Source: Oscillospiraceae bacterium (lineage in GTDB: Bacteria > Bacillota > Clostridia > Oscillospirales > Acutalibacteraceae). From it: a DNA stretch of 64,000 bases. Shown here in pieces: positions 34,578-44,512 of this stretch; the first letter of the stretch is position 1, and each line of letters opens with the position of its first letter. Location of the stretch: assembly GCA_902762875.1 (NCBI GenBank), contig CACWPS010000006.1, positions 48,665 through 112,664 on the forward strand. The letters are read 5' to 3'. The notes below the pieces were generated by a model that saw nothing but the letters and a program-made list of their open reading frames with translations, was not told the DNA's origin and ran no database searches. The position numbers were made by a program, and so were the translations under genes.

Positions 34578-35416
34578 ATATTTAACTCCTTTTTGAATGT
34601 ATCCTCAAGTCCTAAATAAATAATGTTGCCGAGAATTGTCCTGTATTTTTTTATGTCCAGCAGTTCAAAGGCTCTGCCCGCCTCGTTAGCGCAAAAATAA
34701 AGCTGTGGGGTTGCCCTGTCTTTAGCATATTTTTGAGGTTCTCCCTCTACCGAAGCCTTTAAGCAGTTATATGAGCCGCTCTTTATGTCTTCAGGTAGGT
34801 CACATGCCGCATCAAGAATATAAATATATCTTCCAAGACAATAGCCCAAGCGGTCAAGCACCCTTTTTTGCACTGCATCTTCACTGCAAAGCTGTAAAAG
34901 CGAGGAAAGGGCTTTTGCCGTTGGGTCGGCGGCTTTATCAAGCTCGGTGCAGTTGTCATTCTCAAGGGCCGACTGCTCCGCAATATATTCCCTTATAATT
35001 TCCTCAACCTGAGGGTAAAGCCGTGCCGCCTTTTTGTGGGCGTGAGAAAAGAGCGGTTTAAGTGCTGAATAGCCTAATTTTTTTATGCCCTTTTCGTCCG
35101 CTATATTATCAAGCAGCTTGTAATAAACCATTATCATAGCCGCTGCCGCAGGCATTTTAATCTTTTCATCGCTCTTGCAGTAATTGCATTTTTTAAGCGG
35201 GTTGCAGGTGCATATCTTGCGCTCGGACTCATCGCACCCGTCCGACAGGGACATATTTAAGAGACTCAAAAAGGTGAAGTCATAGCTTAGGGTAAAGCGG
35301 GTCCAGATACCGTACTCCTTACCGAGAGTTCGGCAAAGGGTGCAGTAGACCGCCTTATAGGTCTCGTACTCCTTAATTTTAAGCTCGGGCTTTGCAATTC
35401 TTATATATCCGAACAC
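34574..35416 (-). CDS. DUF5685 family protein
   Basis: A 280-aa cytoplasmic protein starting [24 protein letters not shown] after a GTG start, with a CxxC ([13 protein letters not shown]) and further Cys in [12 protein letters not shown], suggesting a metal site. The C-terminal half is helical ([26 protein letters not shown]). This matches DUF5685, usually found with a DnaJ-type gene in Clostridia as here. Role unknown. AAGGGGTGA precedes the GTG start. Confidence 0.8.
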   Translation of the reverse strand: MFGYIRIAKPELKIKEYETYKAVYCTLCRTLGKEYGIWTRFTLSYDFTFLSLLNMSLSDGCDESERKICTCNPLKKCNYCKSDEKIKMPAAAAMIMVYYKLLDNIADEKGIKKLGYSALKPLFSHAHKKAARLYPQVEEIIREYIAEQSALENDNCTELDKAADPTAKALSSLLQLCSEDAVQKRVLDRLGYCLGRYIYILDAACDLPEDIKSGSYNCLKASVEGEPQKYAKDRATPQLYFCANEAGRAFELLDIKKYRTILGNIIYLGLEDTFKKELNI

Positions 35417-35485
35417 CTCTAAGACTCACCCCTTACACTATATTTTAATCGTCACATCTGTTCTATTGGTGAATAATGTGTAAAT

Positions 35486-38323
35486 TTAAAGCATTTTCTT
35501 TAAGAATTTACCCGTGTAGGAGTTATCACAAGCGGCGATTTTTTCGGGAGTGCCTGTGCAAACCACCGTACCGCCCTTATCTCCCCCCTCGGGGCCTAAG
35601 TCGATAATATAATCGGCGGTTTTAATAACATCAAGGTTATGCTCGATTACAAGCACGGTGTTGCCCGCATCTACAAACCGCTGTAAAACCTCAATAAGCT
35701 TGTGAACATCAGCGGTGTGAAGACCTGTTGTGGGCTCGTCCAAAATATAAATAGTCTTGCCCGTGCCCCGCTTTGAAAGCTCGGCGGCAAGCTTTACACG
35801 CTGTGCCTCGCCCCCCGAAAGGGTTGTTGCGGGTTGACCGATTTTAATATAACCGAGCCCCACATCAAATAAGGTTTTAAGCTTGCGGTGGATTTTAGGT
35901 ATGCTTTCAAAAAAGGTCATACCCTCCTCTACCGTCATTTCAAGCACATCATAAATGCTCTTGCCCTTGTACTTTACATTAAGGGTCTCACGGTTGTAGC
36001 GTTTGCCGCCGCAGACCTCGCAGGGCACATAAATATCGGGCAAGAAGTGCATTTCAATCTTTAAAATACCGTCGCCCTGACAAGCCTCGCACCGCCCGCC
36101 CTTAACATTAAAGGAGAATCTTCCTGCGGTGTAGCCCTGCATTTTCGCATCCTTTGTAGAGGCAAAAAGCTCACGAATATCCCCGAAAACCCCCGTATAG
36201 GTAGCGGGATTGGAGCGGGGAGTTCTGCCTATAGGCGCTTGGTCTATATTAATGACCTTATCGAGATTTTCTATTCCCTCAAATGATTTATAGGCACCGG
36301 GTACGGTTTTCGCCTTGTTAAGCTTGTTTGCCAGAACCTTATATACAATATCGTTTACAAATGAGGACTTACCGCTCCCCGAAACTCCTGTTACGCAGGC
36401 AAAGGTGCCAAGGGGAATTTTAACATTAATCTTTTTAAGGTTGTTTTCCGCCGCCCCCTTAATTTCAAGGAATGAGCCGTTACCCTTGCGCCTAATTTCG
36501 GGCACGGGAATCTTTTTTCTGCCTGTAAGATAATCCGAGGTTATGGACTCGGTGCATTTTTCGAGCTCAGGCACACTTCCCGAAAACACAATATTACCGC
36601 CGTGTATACCCGCCCCCGGGCCCACATCTACAATATAATCTGCGGCACGCATTGTGTCCTCGTCGTGCTCTACTACAATAACAGTATTGCCCAGGTCTCG
36701 CAAACGCTTTAGTGTAGCGATAAGGCGGTCGTTATCCCGCTGGTGAAGACCAATGCTGGGCTCGTCAAGGATATAAAGTACACCCATAAGAGAAGAACCA
36801 ATTTGGGTTGCAAGGCGTATTCTCTGGCTTTCTCCTCCCGAAAGCGTACCTGAGGAGCGGGACAGATTAAGGTATTCAAGCCCCACACTTTTAAGGAAGG
36901 TAAGCCTTTCCCTGATTTCCTTTAAAATAGGCTTTGAAATCATAGAATCCCTTGTGCCGAACTCGAGGGAGTTTATAAATTCAAGCTCGTCGGTAACCGA
37001 CATATCGCAAAATTCCATAATGTTCTTGCCGCCGACAGTAACCGCCAAATACTCAGGCTTTAATCTTCTGCCGTGGCAGTCGGGACAGGGGCGCTCGGTC
37101 ATATAGCTTTCAATCTCGGCACGGGCGTAATCGCTTGAGGTTTCCTTATAACGGCGTTCAAGGTTATTAATAATACCCTCAAAGGGTGCTTCATAACTGC
37201 CGCCGCCTAAGGTGTTGCCCCTTTTAAGCTTAAGCTTAGTACTGCCTGTTCCGTAAAGAACAGCCTCTTTTACCTCATCGGACAAATCCTTGTACGGCGT
37301 ATTAATATCAAAGCCGTAATGCTCTGCAAGACCGTTATAATACATTGTGGCTATTGTGCCCGCATCGGGGTAAAACCAAGAGTTGACTCCCCAGCCCGAG
37401 GCTCTGATAGCCCCGTCAATAAGGGACTTGCTTTCATCGTTAATAACAAGCCTTGGGTCAACCTTCATAAAAATTCCAAGCCCCGTACAGGTAGGACAAG
37501 CACCAAAGGGGCTGTTAAAGGAAAACATTGTGGGTGTAAGCTCGGGTATGCTTATGCCGTGCTCGTCACAGGCAAAGCTCTGGGAAAACTGCAGCTCTTC
37601 CCCGCCTATCACATCAACCGCAATAAGACCCCCCGAAATACCTGCGGCGGTTTCGATACTTCCCGCAAGTCTGGAACGGATTTCGTCCTTAACCACAAGG
37701 CGGTCAACCACAATTTCTATCATATGCTTTTTATTTTTTTCAAGCTTTATTTCCTCTGATAGGTCGTACATATTGCCGTCTATACGAACCCTTACATAGC
37801 CCTGCTTTCTTGCGTGCTCAAGCTCCTTTGTGTGCTCCCCCTTTCTGCCCTTTACAACAGGGGACAGAACCTGAATTTTACTGCCCGCAGGAAGCGCCAT
37901 TACCCTGTCCACAATCTGGTCGGTGGTCTGCTGGCTTATCTCCTTACCGCAAACAGGACAATGGGGAACCCCCACCCTTGCGTAAAGCAGACGCAGATAA
38001 TCGTATATTTCTGTGACAGTTCCCACTGTAGACCTTGGGTTTTTAGAGGTGGTTTTCTGGTCAATGGAGATTGCGGGTGAAAGTCCTTCTATTGTCTCCA
38101 CATTTGGCTTTTCCATCTGCCCCAAGAACTGCCTTGCATAGGAAGAAAGGGACTCCACATACCGCCTCTGCCCCTCGGCATATATGGTATCAAAAGCAAG
38201 GGAAGATTTTCCGCTACCCGAAAGACCTGTAAATACAATCAGCTTGTCCCTTGGTATTTCAACATCTATATTTTTCAGATTATGCTCGCAAGCACCCTTG
38301 ATTATAATTTTATCGTTTGCCAT
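35486..38323 (-). CDS. uvrA: Excinuclease ABC subunit A
   Basis: The damage-recognition ATPase of nucleotide excision repair. The 945-aa protein has two ABC modules: Walker [15 protein letters not shown] with signature [15 protein letters not shown], and [16 protein letters not shown] with [14 protein letters not shown]. Zinc fingers are CPVCG...CDEH/CPTC in the first half and CEACQGDG...[10 protein letters not shown] in the second. Its ATG overlaps the uvrB stop by one base (TAATG). Length is typical. Confidence 0.97.
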   Translation of the reverse strand: MANDKIIIKGACEHNLKNIDVEIPRDKLIVFTGLSGSGKSSLAFDTIYAEGQRRYVESLSSYARQFLGQMEKPNVETIEGLSPAISIDQKTTSKNPRSTVGTVTEIYDYLRLLYARVGVPHCPVCGKEISQQTTDQIVDRVMALPAGSKIQVLSPVVKGRKGEHTKELEHARKQGYVRVRIDGNMYDLSEEIKLEKNKKHMIEIVVDRLVVKDEIRSRLAGSIETAAGISGGLIAVDVIGGEELQFSQSFACDEHGISIPELTPTMFSFNSPFGACPTCTGLGIFMKVDPRLVINDESKSLIDGAIRASGWGVNSWFYPDAGTIATMYYNGLAEHYGFDINTPYKDLSDEVKEAVLYGTGSTKLKLKRGNTLGGGSYEAPFEGIINNLERRYKETSSDYARAEIESYMTERPCPDCHGRRLKPEYLAVTVGGKNIMEFCDMSVTDELEFINSLEFGTRDSMISKPILKEIRERLTFLKSVGLEYLNLSRSSGTLSGGESQRIRLATQIGSSLMGVLYILDEPSIGLHQRDNDRLIATLKRLRDLGNTVIVVEHDEDTMRAADYIVDVGPGAGIHGGNIVFSGSVPELEKCTESITSDYLTGRKKIPVPEIRRKGNGSFLEIKGAAENNLKKINVKIPLGTFACVTGVSGSGKSSFVNDIVYKVLANKLNKAKTVPGAYKSFEGIENLDKVINIDQAPIGRTPRSNPATYTGVFGDIRELFASTKDAKMQGYTAGRFSFNVKGGRCEACQGDGILKIEMHFLPDIYVPCEVCGGKRYNRETLNVKYKGKSIYDVLEMTVEEGMTFFESIPKIHRKLKTLFDVGLGYIKIGQPATTLSGGEAQRVKLAAELSKRGTGKTIYILDEPTTGLHTADVHKLIEVLQRFVDAGNTVLVIEHNLDVIKTADYIIDLGPEGGDKGGTVVCTGTPEKIAACDNSYTGKFLKKML

Positions 38324-40284
38324 TATTTACCTTCTCTAAGTTTATTGATTTTATCACGCAGGTAAGCGGCGTGCTCAAATTCAAGTATCTTCGCCGCCTG
38401 CTTCATTTCATTTGTAAGGCGTTTAATTTCCGCCTCACGCTCTAATTTAGACATCTTGGAAACAGGCTTATCACCCTTCACCTTAGTGCCTATTTCTATA
38501 ATATCACGAACATCCTTAATAACCGTTTTAGGTGTGATTCCGTGCTCCTCGTTATAGCGGTTTTGTATACCTCTGCGGCGCTCGGTCTCGGTAATTGCCC
38601 GCTCCATTGAGGGGGTAATACTGTCAGCGTACATTATAACCTCGCCGTCGGCATTTCTTGCGGCTCTGCCCACGGTTTGCACAAGCGAAGTCTCACTTCT
38701 AAGGAAGCCTTCTTTGTCAGCGTCCAAAATCGCAACAAGCGACACCTCGGGAATATCCAAGCCCTCCCTTAACAGGTTAATGCCCACAAGCACATCAAAC
38801 TCACCTAAGCGCAAATCACGGATAATCTCCATTCGCTCCATCGTATCAATATCATAGTGCATATACCGCACCTTAATCGACAGGTCATTTAAATAATCGG
38901 TCAAGTCCTCCGCCATTTTCTTTGTAAGGGTGGTAATAAGCACCCTTTCCTTGCGGTCAACACGGATATTGATTTCGGAGATTAAATCATCAATCTGCCC
39001 GTCACTTGGCCGAACGGTTATCTTCGGGTCTAAAAGTCCTGTCGGGCGGATAACCTGCTCGACAATCTGTGCAGAGTGGTCTTTTTCAAATTCACCCGGT
39101 GTTGCCGAAACGAAAACCGCCTGATTTACATGGCTGTAAAATTCCTCAAAATTAAGGGGTCGGTTATCAAAAGCCGAGGGAAGCCTGAAGCCGTACTGCA
39201 CAAGGTTTTCCTTTCTTGCCCTGTCACCGCCGTACATACCCCGCACCTGCGGCAGCGTCACATGAGACTCGTCCACAAAAAGCAGATAATCGTCGGGGAA
39301 ATAGTCAAGAAGTGTTGAGGGAACGCTCCCCGGTTTTCTTCTTGAGAGCACACGGGAGTAGTTTTCAACCCCCTTGCAGGTGCCTATTTCCTTTAGCATT
39401 TCCATATCGTACTCGGTGCGCTGTCTTATCCTCTGCGCCTCGATAAGCTGACCGTTTTCGGTAAAGAATTTTACCCTTTCTTCAAGCTCGTCCTTAATTT
39501 CTTTGAGGGCGTCCTCAAGCTTTTCGTTTGAGACAATATAATGCGAAGCGGGGTAAATCGCCGCATGGGACAAATGCGCCTTAACCTCCCCCGTAACGGT
39601 GTTAATTTCGCTTATTCGGTCAATCTCATCCCCGAAAAATTCCACTCTTATGGCATTTTCATAGGCGTTTGCGGGGTAAATCTCCACCGTATCTCCCCTG
39701 ACCCTGAATTTATTGCGCACAAAATTAATATCGTTGCGCTCGTACTGCAAATCCACAAGCTTGTGCAGAAGCTCGTCACGGTTTTTCTCCATTCCCACTC
39801 TAAGGGAAATTACCATATTTTTATAATCGATAGGGTCGCCCAAAGAATAAATGCAGGAAACCGAAGCCACAATAATAACATCCCGCCGCTCGGAAAGGGC
39901 GCAGGTGGCGGAATGGCGGAGCTTATCTATCTCGTCATTAATAGAGGAATCCTTTTCAATATAGGTATCGCTCCCCGGAATATACGCCTCGGGTTGGTAA
40001 TAATCATAGTAGGAAACAAAATATTCAACCGCGTTTTCGGGGAAGAATTCTCTGAACTCACTGCAAAGTTGTGCGGCGAGGGTTTTGTTGTGGGCTAAAA
40101 CGAGGGTCGGGCGGTTGACATTAGCGATAACATTCGCCATAGTAAAGGTTTTTCCCGAACCCGTAACACCAAGCAAAACCTGCTCTGTTAAGCCATTTTC
40201 GACCCCTTCGGTAAGCTTTGCTATAGCCTCCGGCTGGTCGCCTGTGGGCTTGTAATTTGAATGTAAAATAAACTTATCAGGCAC
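38323..40284 (-). CDS. uvrB: Excinuclease ABC subunit B
   Basis: The helicase-like subunit that verifies damage and recruits UvrC. The 653-aa protein has Walker [18 protein letters not shown], the beta-hairpin [18 protein letters not shown], the DEAD-like [13 protein letters not shown], motif [11 protein letters not shown], and the C-terminal UVR domain ([24 protein letters not shown]). The start is a GTG after AGGGAGA. A sigma-A promoter lies 190 bases upstream, leaving a long leader with an inverted repeat. No LexA box was found there. Confidence 0.97.
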   Translation of the reverse strand: MPDKFILHSNYKPTGDQPEAIAKLTEGVENGLTEQVLLGVTGSGKTFTMANVIANVNRPTLVLAHNKTLAAQLCSEFREFFPENAVEYFVSYYDYYQPEAYIPGSDTYIEKDSSINDEIDKLRHSATCALSERRDVIIVASVSCIYSLGDPIDYKNMVISLRVGMEKNRDELLHKLVDLQYERNDINFVRNKFRVRGDTVEIYPANAYENAIRVEFFGDEIDRISEINTVTGEVKAHLSHAAIYPASHYIVSNEKLEDALKEIKDELEERVKFFTENGQLIEAQRIRQRTEYDMEMLKEIGTCKGVENYSRVLSRRKPGSVPSTLLDYFPDDYLLFVDESHVTLPQVRGMYGGDRARKENLVQYGFRLPSAFDNRPLNFEEFYSHVNQAVFVSATPGEFEKDHSAQIVEQVIRPTGLLDPKITVRPSDGQIDDLISEINIRVDRKERVLITTLTKKMAEDLTDYLNDLSIKVRYMHYDIDTMERMEIIRDLRLGEFDVLVGINLLREGLDIPEVSLVAILDADKEGFLRSETSLVQTVGRAARNADGEVIMYADSITPSMERAITETERRRGIQNRYNEEHGITPKTVIKDVRDIIEIGTKVKGDKPVSKMSKLEREAEIKRLTNEMKQAAKILEFEHAAYLRDKINKLREGK

Positions 40285-40331
40285 ATTCTCATCTCCCTCA
40301 ATATGATTAATATAGGCCGGACCCGCAGTAA

Positions 40332-40397
40332 AAATTCGTGTAATAATTTCTTTAAAATAACTAAAAAAATGTGTCCTATATGGAATTACACGAATTT
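40332..40397. repeat. 13-bp inverted repeat in the uvrB leader
   Basis: AAATTCGTGTAAT (40332-40344) and its exact complement (40385-40397) are 40 bases apart. On the minus strand the second arm is followed by a short T run, so it could fold as a weak terminator or attenuator in the uvrB leader. Alternatively it could be a recombinase site, since two recombinase genes lie next to it. Confidence 0.55.
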
Positions 40398-40473
40398 AGG
40401 TCACAAATTTATTATTTTAGGGAAAAATAAAACTCCGTAACACATCGTAAAAAGCCATAAAGAATTACAATAT

Positions 40474-40502
40474 ATTATAACACCAAAAGCTTAAAATGTA
40501 AA
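40474..40502 (-). promoter_or_regulatory. Probable uvrBA promoter
   Basis: Minus strand: TTTACA (40497-40502), 17 bp ending in TGT, TATAAT (40474-40479). Confidence 0.55.
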
Positions 40503-40505
40503 CAC

Positions 40506-40538
40506 TTAATGGGCAGCGTTCAACACACTGCCCATTAA
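40506..40538 (-). terminator. Terminator of the integrase operon
   Basis: An 11-bp perfect stem, TTAATGGGCAG (40506-40516) with CTGCCCATTAA (40528-40538), just after the last integrase gene. The T tail is weak on the minus strand. Confidence 0.6.
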
Positions 40539-40545
40539 TATATCT

Positions 40546-41832
40546 TTATGCTGTTAAACTGCAAAACACGGCGGTTATATCAACATCACTATGGTCGAAT
40601 ACCTTTTCCGTCTCATTAAAATTAACCGGCTTTTCCGGTATCACTTCTTCCATATATTCTTTCAGCTCGGCAACTCCGTCCGTAATGATTTCCCGGTTAT
40701 CAACATAAATATCTGCCGTAACGATTTCTTTTGCGTGACCGAGTATTTTTGAAATTGCCTTTAAGTTGAAATCGTTTTTCATAAGAAGCGTTGCATAACT
40801 GTGTCGCAAATCGTGCCATCTTATATTAGGCAAACCGCTTTTTTTCAGAACTTCTTTAAAAGGTTCAAAATGGTATTGCATACTGCGCGGTCGACCGTAG
40901 CTCGAACAGCATATATAATTCAGGTCTTGAAATTTTTTGCTTCTTCTGTTTTTATTTTTCTCATATTGGTTTCGGGACCTTAATATCTCCTCAAAAACAA
41001 AATCCGGTATATCAAGCACTCTGTCGCTGGATTGTGTTTTCAGTTTAATCTCCTGTTTAGTCTTTGTTTTAGGAGCAAATATAACATCATCTGAATTTGC
41101 CGCTCTGCCCAATTGCCTTGCAACATGAAGCTTTTGTCGCACAAAATCAACATCGCTGTATTTCAGCCCATTAATTTCACCTCTTCTCAAGCCCATAAGC
41201 ACCGCGAAAAGCACCTGCATATAAATCCCGGTACCTCGGCTTGCATTTATCAGTATAACGATTTGCTCTAAATTCAGCGTGTTGCTTTCCTTTATCAATC
41301 TTGTATGATAAGCATTTTTCGCCACATTTTTAGGCAATGGGATGTCCGCCGCAGGGCTTTCGGAAATCAACCCTTTGTTTACTGCATATCTCATAGATGT
41401 GTTCATTATATTTTTGACGATTTGTGCCATCCTGTGCGACTTTTCCGCAATAGCAATATACATATTTTTTATGTGTACTCGCATAAGGTCTGTCAAGTAC
41501 ATTTTGCCTAAAATCGGCAGAATATGATTTTTTATTGCATTTTTATAGGAAGAATAGGTGTTGGCTGTTGTCCTAGGCTTTATATCTGTTTCAAGCCATT
41601 CCGTTAGAAAGCTTGATACCGATTGCTTTTTCTGAACGATAAATGTCTTCGTAACAAGCTGTGCGATTATCTTTTCTTTTTCGCTGTTTGCGTCTTTTTT
41701 AGAGTCAAAGCCTGAAAACTGCCGTATTTCTTCTGTCCCGTCATCAAAACGCAACAACACTCGAAAACCATACTTGTTTTTAACCTTTATTATATTATAG
41801 ACATTATGTTCGGCTATGTTTTTCATCTCCAT
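40546..41832 (-). CDS. Tyrosine recombinase/integrase (second of a tandem pair)
   Basis: A 428-aa phage-type integrase. It has an N-terminal arm-binding-like domain (about 15-55), a SAM-like core-binding domain (about 70-170: VSSFLTEWLETDIKPRTTANTY) and the catalytic domain with Arg in LMGLRRGEINGL, HxxR in WHDLRHSYATLLM, His in KILGHAKEIVTADIY, where the Y is the nucleophile. A C-terminal extension of about 50 residues (VIPEKPVNFNETEKVF) follows. Its ATG overlaps the stop of the upstream integrase by one base, so both are made together. The two proteins are related in layout but clearly different in sequence. Confidence 0.93.
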   Translation of the reverse strand: MEMKNIAEHNVYNIIKVKNKYGFRVLLRFDDGTEEIRQFSGFDSKKDANSEKEKIIAQLVTKTFIVQKKQSVSSFLTEWLETDIKPRTTANTYSSYKNAIKNHILPILGKMYLTDLMRVHIKNMYIAIAEKSHRMAQIVKNIMNTSMRYAVNKGLISESPAADIPLPKNVAKNAYHTRLIKESNTLNLEQIVILINASRGTGIYMQVLFAVLMGLRRGEINGLKYSDVDFVRQKLHVARQLGRAANSDDVIFAPKTKTKQEIKLKTQSSDRVLDIPDFVFEEILRSRNQYEKNKNRRSKKFQDLNYICCSSYGRPRSMQYHFEPFKEVLKKSGLPNIRWHDLRHSYATLLMKNDFNLKAISKILGHAKEIVTADIYVDNREIITDGVAELKEYMEEVIPEKPVNFNETEKVFDHSDVDITAVFCSLTA

Positions 41833-43058
41833 CAGTCAGCTTCCTCCTCGGGAATAAATGTGTTATCCATGAACGCTTTAATGTTATTGCTTTCATCGGA
41901 TATGTCGCAATAGTATTCAAAGGTCGTGTTTATTGAACTATGCCCCAATAATGCAGATATTTTTGATAGGCTCGCACCATTTTCAATCAGTATAGTAGCA
42001 TACATATGTCGCAATCCATGAACTGTTATCGAAGGAAGAGCGGATTTTTTGCAGAGTTTATTCAACGCAATATTAAAAGCACTCATACTGTGCGGATTTC
42101 CGTTTTCCTGGCAGCTTATATAATCAAAATCATTATACTTGTCCTTAAACTTCGCCTTGTTATTTTCTATCCGTTCTTTTCGGTATTTCAGCTCGTCGAT
42201 GATCACTTTCGGGACTCGTAGCTTACGAAGACTGTTAGGAGTTTTCGGAGGTCTTTCGGTCAATTCATATTTCAAGATTTTACTTCCGCTGCCGGAAGGG
42301 ATTATCGGATTTGCGGTAAGCTGACGTTTGATTGTAACTGTTTCATCTTCTAAATTAAAATCCTCGAACTTTAATCCTAAAATTTCACCTTTTCTAAGTC
42401 CGCAAAACAGAGCCAGCAAAATTTCCAAATACCATGAATTCTCTTTGGCATACAGTAGGAATTGCTTAACCTGCGCCTTGTTATATATAGTGATATTCGG
42501 CTTGTTTCGCTTATAAGGTTTTGTTGAGGGCATCGGATTAGATTTAATATATCCCTCTACAAGCGCATGATTAAAAGCAATACTTAATACTTCGCGGCAT
42601 TTGTTGCCGGCTGTCGGCGAACTAAGGGAGCACTGACGCAGTAGAGCGTCCAGATAATCAACATTTACAAGCGTAAGCTTTATCTCATTTTGAATGTTTG
42701 GCAGAATAATATCATATATCATATGCGCCATAACCATTCTTGTTGTGTTTTGAACATTCGGAGAAAATTCATCTTCAAACCAAACTTTTAGATAATCGCC
42801 AAGAGTAATCGTACCGTAGTTTTTAACTTCTCTTGACATACGGCTTTTTTCAAATGCTTCAAGGCATTTCCAGTAGTTTTCCTCAGCTTCTTTTTGCGAG
42901 GCAAATCCGCCTTTCTTGCCATATTTTATTTTTCCTGTATCATCAAGCGTTTTTGTCCGGTGATACCATGAACCGCGTTCAAAAAAAGCCACGCTGTGCT
43001 TCTTGGGTTTGCGATTGGAAATGCTTTCTTTAAGTTTGTAATTCTCGTAAGACTTCAT
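41832..43058 (-). CDS. Tyrosine recombinase/integrase (first of a tandem pair)
   Basis: A 408-aa integrase. It opens with the AP2-like arm domain (SVAFFERGSWYHRTKTLDDTGK, GGFASQKEAEENYWKC), followed by a SAM-like domain (TLGDYLKVWFEDEFSP) and a catalytic domain with Arg in FCGLRKGEILGL, HxxR in VHGLRHMYATILI, His in ALLGHSSINTTFEYY and Tyr there. It overlaps the excisionase-like gene by four bases. Such integrase-excisionase pairs move integrative elements; here a second integrase gene follows directly. Confidence 0.93.
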   Translation of the reverse strand: MKSYENYKLKESISNRKPKKHSVAFFERGSWYHRTKTLDDTGKIKYGKKGGFASQKEAEENYWKCLEAFEKSRMSREVKNYGTITLGDYLKVWFEDEFSPNVQNTTRMVMAHMIYDIILPNIQNEIKLTLVNVDYLDALLRQCSLSSPTAGNKCREVLSIAFNHALVEGYIKSNPMPSTKPYKRNKPNITIYNKAQVKQFLLYAKENSWYLEILLALFCGLRKGEILGLKFEDFNLEDETVTIKRQLTANPIIPSGSGSKILKYELTERPPKTPNSLRKLRVPKVIIDELKYRKERIENNKAKFKDKYNDFDYISCQENGNPHSMSAFNIALNKLCKKSALPSITVHGLRHMYATILIENGASLSKISALLGHSSINTTFEYYCDISDESNNIKAFMDNTFIPEEEAD

Positions 43059-43285
43059 ATATCTTCACCTCTTCCGTTTAACCAATTGTCAAAAGATACT
43101 TTCGGTACTCTAATCACTTTTCCAAATTTCAGAACCCTAAAAGGTTTTCGTTCCTTATATACTTTGTCAAGAAAAGAATAGGTGCTGTTTCTTCCGAGTG
43201 ACAACATCATTTGAATATCTTCGACATTATAAACCATTTTTTCGGTTTCGCTATTTAACGAAGCCTCTTCGTTGAACACATTCAT
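43055..43285 (-). CDS. Excisionase-like helix-turn-helix protein
   Basis: A 76-aa protein with an HTH_17/excisionase-type winged helix: VYNVEDIQMMLSLGRNSTYSFL, then FRVLKFGKVIRVPKVSFDNWLNG. Small basic proteins of this type bend attachment-site DNA and steer the integrase to excision. Start at ATG 43285 with GGGTGG upstream. An in-frame TTG nine codons earlier has no site. The stop overlaps the integrase start (ATGA). Confidence 0.8.
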   Translation of the reverse strand: MNVFNEEASLNSETEKMVYNVEDIQMMLSLGRNSTYSFLDKVYKERKPFRVLKFGKVIRVPKVSFDNWLNGRGEDI

Positions 43286-43308
43286 CTTATTACACCCCAC
43301 CCTTTTCT

Positions 43309-43497
43309 TCAATTATGTGATTTTTTAATTCGCACACTTGACAAATCATTTTCTTCTATCTCATAATCATAACCAAGCCGAACCTGACAATAACAACAGG
43401 GTTCTTTTGTAATTTGAGAATAGTTGGCTCGACGAACTTTTATATGAGATTTATTGCTAAAATCGCTTAAACATTTATAACATAGCGTCAACATCAT
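43309..43497 (-). CDS. Small Cys-rich protein of a mobile element
   Basis: A 62-aa protein with CYKC near the start and CCYC in the middle (LCYKCLSDF ... EPCCYCQVRLGYDYEI), probably a zinc ribbon. It starts with tandem ATGs after a distant AAAGGA. It overlaps the open frame before the excisionase gene. Function unknown. Confidence 0.6.
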   Translation of the reverse strand: MMLTLCYKCLSDFSNKSHIKVRRANYSQITKEPCCYCQVRLGYDYEIEENDLSSVRIKKSHN

Positions 43498-43526
43498 ATT
43501 GATTTTTCATTCCTTTCAACAGTTCT

Positions 43527-44072
43527 CTATATAACGTCAAAAATTCCGTGTTTTATGCATAGTTTTCTGATAATTTTCTTGATTTTATTTTCGGCACCGG
43601 ATATTGAACGTGAAATTGTACTCTGACAGACTCCTTCTTCTTTTGCAATATCCTCTTCCTTTTTACCGTCAATATAGTGACTTAAGAATCTTCTTAATTG
43701 AATGTCTGAAAGTTCCTCCCGCGCTATGCGCAAAATGAATTGAGCGCTCATTATTTCCATCTTGAAAATGTCTTCTTCACTTATCGACTGAACAAACTCC
43801 GTTTCTGCCGACTCCACCGATACAAGCTGCGTTTCTTCTATATCGCCGATCGAAACATTCATACGCGTGATTTCGTTGGATTTTCTGTCTTCCTCCTTAT
43901 AAAGCTCGTCCGACAGTGATTTCCAATAATCAAAGTCTGCTTCAGTCATATTTGGATTCTCCTGTAAAAACCCTTCCACGGTGATTTCGTAATTACCGTC
44001 TACCCCTCTGTATACAATTCCTTTTCTGTACTTATTTATTGCATAGTGTTCTTTTGTGTAGTTTTTAGACAT
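43527..44072 (-). CDS. Sigma-70 region 4-like regulator of a mobile element
   Basis: A 181-aa protein whose C-terminal 70 residues form a sigma region 4-like helix-turn-helix (LSDIQLRRFLSHYIDGKKEE followed by DIAKEEGVCQSTISRSI). The acidic N-terminal part has YRKGIVYRGVDGNYEITVEGFL. Proteins of this kind are common in Tn916/Tn1549-like elements, where they are thought to regulate excision or transfer genes. I chose the ATG at 44072, because AAGGAGATT precedes it. That site is sequestered in a hairpin (44078-44134) and lies downstream of a leader peptide, so translation is probably conditional. It is the likely activator of the excisionase and integrase genes that follow (inference). Confidence 0.8.
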   Translation of the reverse strand: MSKNYTKEHYAINKYRKGIVYRGVDGNYEITVEGFLQENPNMTEADFDYWKSLSDELYKEEDRKSNEITRMNVSIGDIEETQLVSVESAETEFVQSISEEDIFKMEIMSAQFILRIAREELSDIQLRRFLSHYIDGKKEEDIAKEEGVCQSTISRSISGAENKIKKIIRKLCIKHGIFDVI

Positions 44073-44077
44073 AATTG

Positions 44078-44134
44078 TAATCTCCTTAAAATTGAATTTT
44101 TGAATATGATTTGAAATCAAAAATTCGGAGATTA
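44078..44134 (-). promoter_or_regulatory. Translational attenuator: hairpin sequestering the SD of the sigma-like gene
   Basis: On the minus strand TAATCTCC and GAATTTTTGA (44134-44117) pair perfectly with TCAAAAATTC (44103-44094) and GGAGATTA (44085-44078): 18 bp in total, with an 8-nt bulge on one side and a 13-nt loop. GGAG is the ribosome binding site of the sigma-like gene. The first arm starts with the leader-peptide stop codon TAA, so a ribosome at that stop would open the hairpin. Confidence 0.75.
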
Positions 44135-44167
44135 CGGGTATCGTGCAACGGCTTCATTCCATTTCAT
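44132..44167 (-). CDS. 11-codon leader peptide
   Basis: ATG at 44167, eleven codons (MKWNEAVARYP), TAA at 44134-44132. GGAAAGGAAG stands 7 bases before the ATG. The stop overlaps the first arm of the SD-sequestering hairpin, as in erm-type translational attenuators. Too short to have another clear role. Confidence 0.65.
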   Translation of the reverse strand: MKWNEAVARYP

Positions 44168-44194
44168 TTGTTTGCTTCCTTTCCGGCAGCAGAC

Positions 44195-44307
44195 AAAAAA
44201 ATAACCGGACATGAATTATAACAAGAGCTTCTGTCTTGCTAAATCCACGTCCGGCCATTTGGTGACTCGATAGGCAAACCTACGGTCCCGTTGCTCGGTA
44301 CTCTGGG
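44195..44307 (-). ncRNA. Structured leader RNA with intrinsic terminator, riboswitch candidate
   Basis: Between the zinc-ribbon gene and the leader peptide. The 3' part is a terminator: CCGGACGTG (minus, 44254-44246) pairs with CATGTCCGG (44213-44205), containing an inner CAAGA/TCTTG stem (44222-44238), followed by TTATTTTTTT. The 5' part (44307-44258), reading CCCAGAGTACC, ACGGGACCGT and GTAGGTTTGCCTATCGAGTC, is GC-richer than its surroundings and has several small stems. Its composition and position suggest an aptamer or antitermination domain, but I do not recognise a named class. Confidence 0.5.
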
Positions 44308-44335
44308 TTATTATTTTGTTTTAACTGCTATATTC

Positions 44336-44512
44336 TTATTGTGCTTTTCTGTATTTGATAACTCTTCTCAGTGATAGATCAATCGTAACAATATTACTGC
44401 AATGAGGACATTTTATTTCAATTGTTCCTGTAGCAGGAGTGAGTTTATCAAAAATCCTTTTTCTACAATGAGGACATATTTTTACTATTCGTATTTCATC
44501 TTTCGTTGTCAT
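44336..44512 (-). CDS. Com-like zinc-ribbon protein
   Basis: A 58-aa protein with two CxxC pairs: VKICPHCRKRIFDKL and TIEIKCPHCSNIVTI. Spacing and the IEIKCPHC strand resemble the phage Mu Com-type zinc finger that binds mRNA or DNA. The ATG at 44512 overlaps the end of the peptidase gene by 17 bases and follows GTGGGGG. It is probably co-expressed with the peptidase. Confidence 0.7.
   Translation of the reverse strand: MTTKDEIRIVKICPHCRKRIFDKLTPATGTIEIKCPHCSNIVTIDLSLRRVIKYRKAQ

Noticed and set aside
37319-37799. Plus-strand open frames opposite uvrA
   Set aside because: Both are shadows of the well-supported uvrA gene and show no family features.
40395-40465. 13-codon frame in the uvrB leader (starting MAFYDVLRSF)
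   Set aside because: There is no ribosome binding site before its ATG and no coupling to the inverted repeat.
40285-40500. SOS box for uvrBA
   Set aside because: No GAAC-N4-GTTC palindrome was found near the promoter; the 13-bp inverted repeat does not match LexA boxes.
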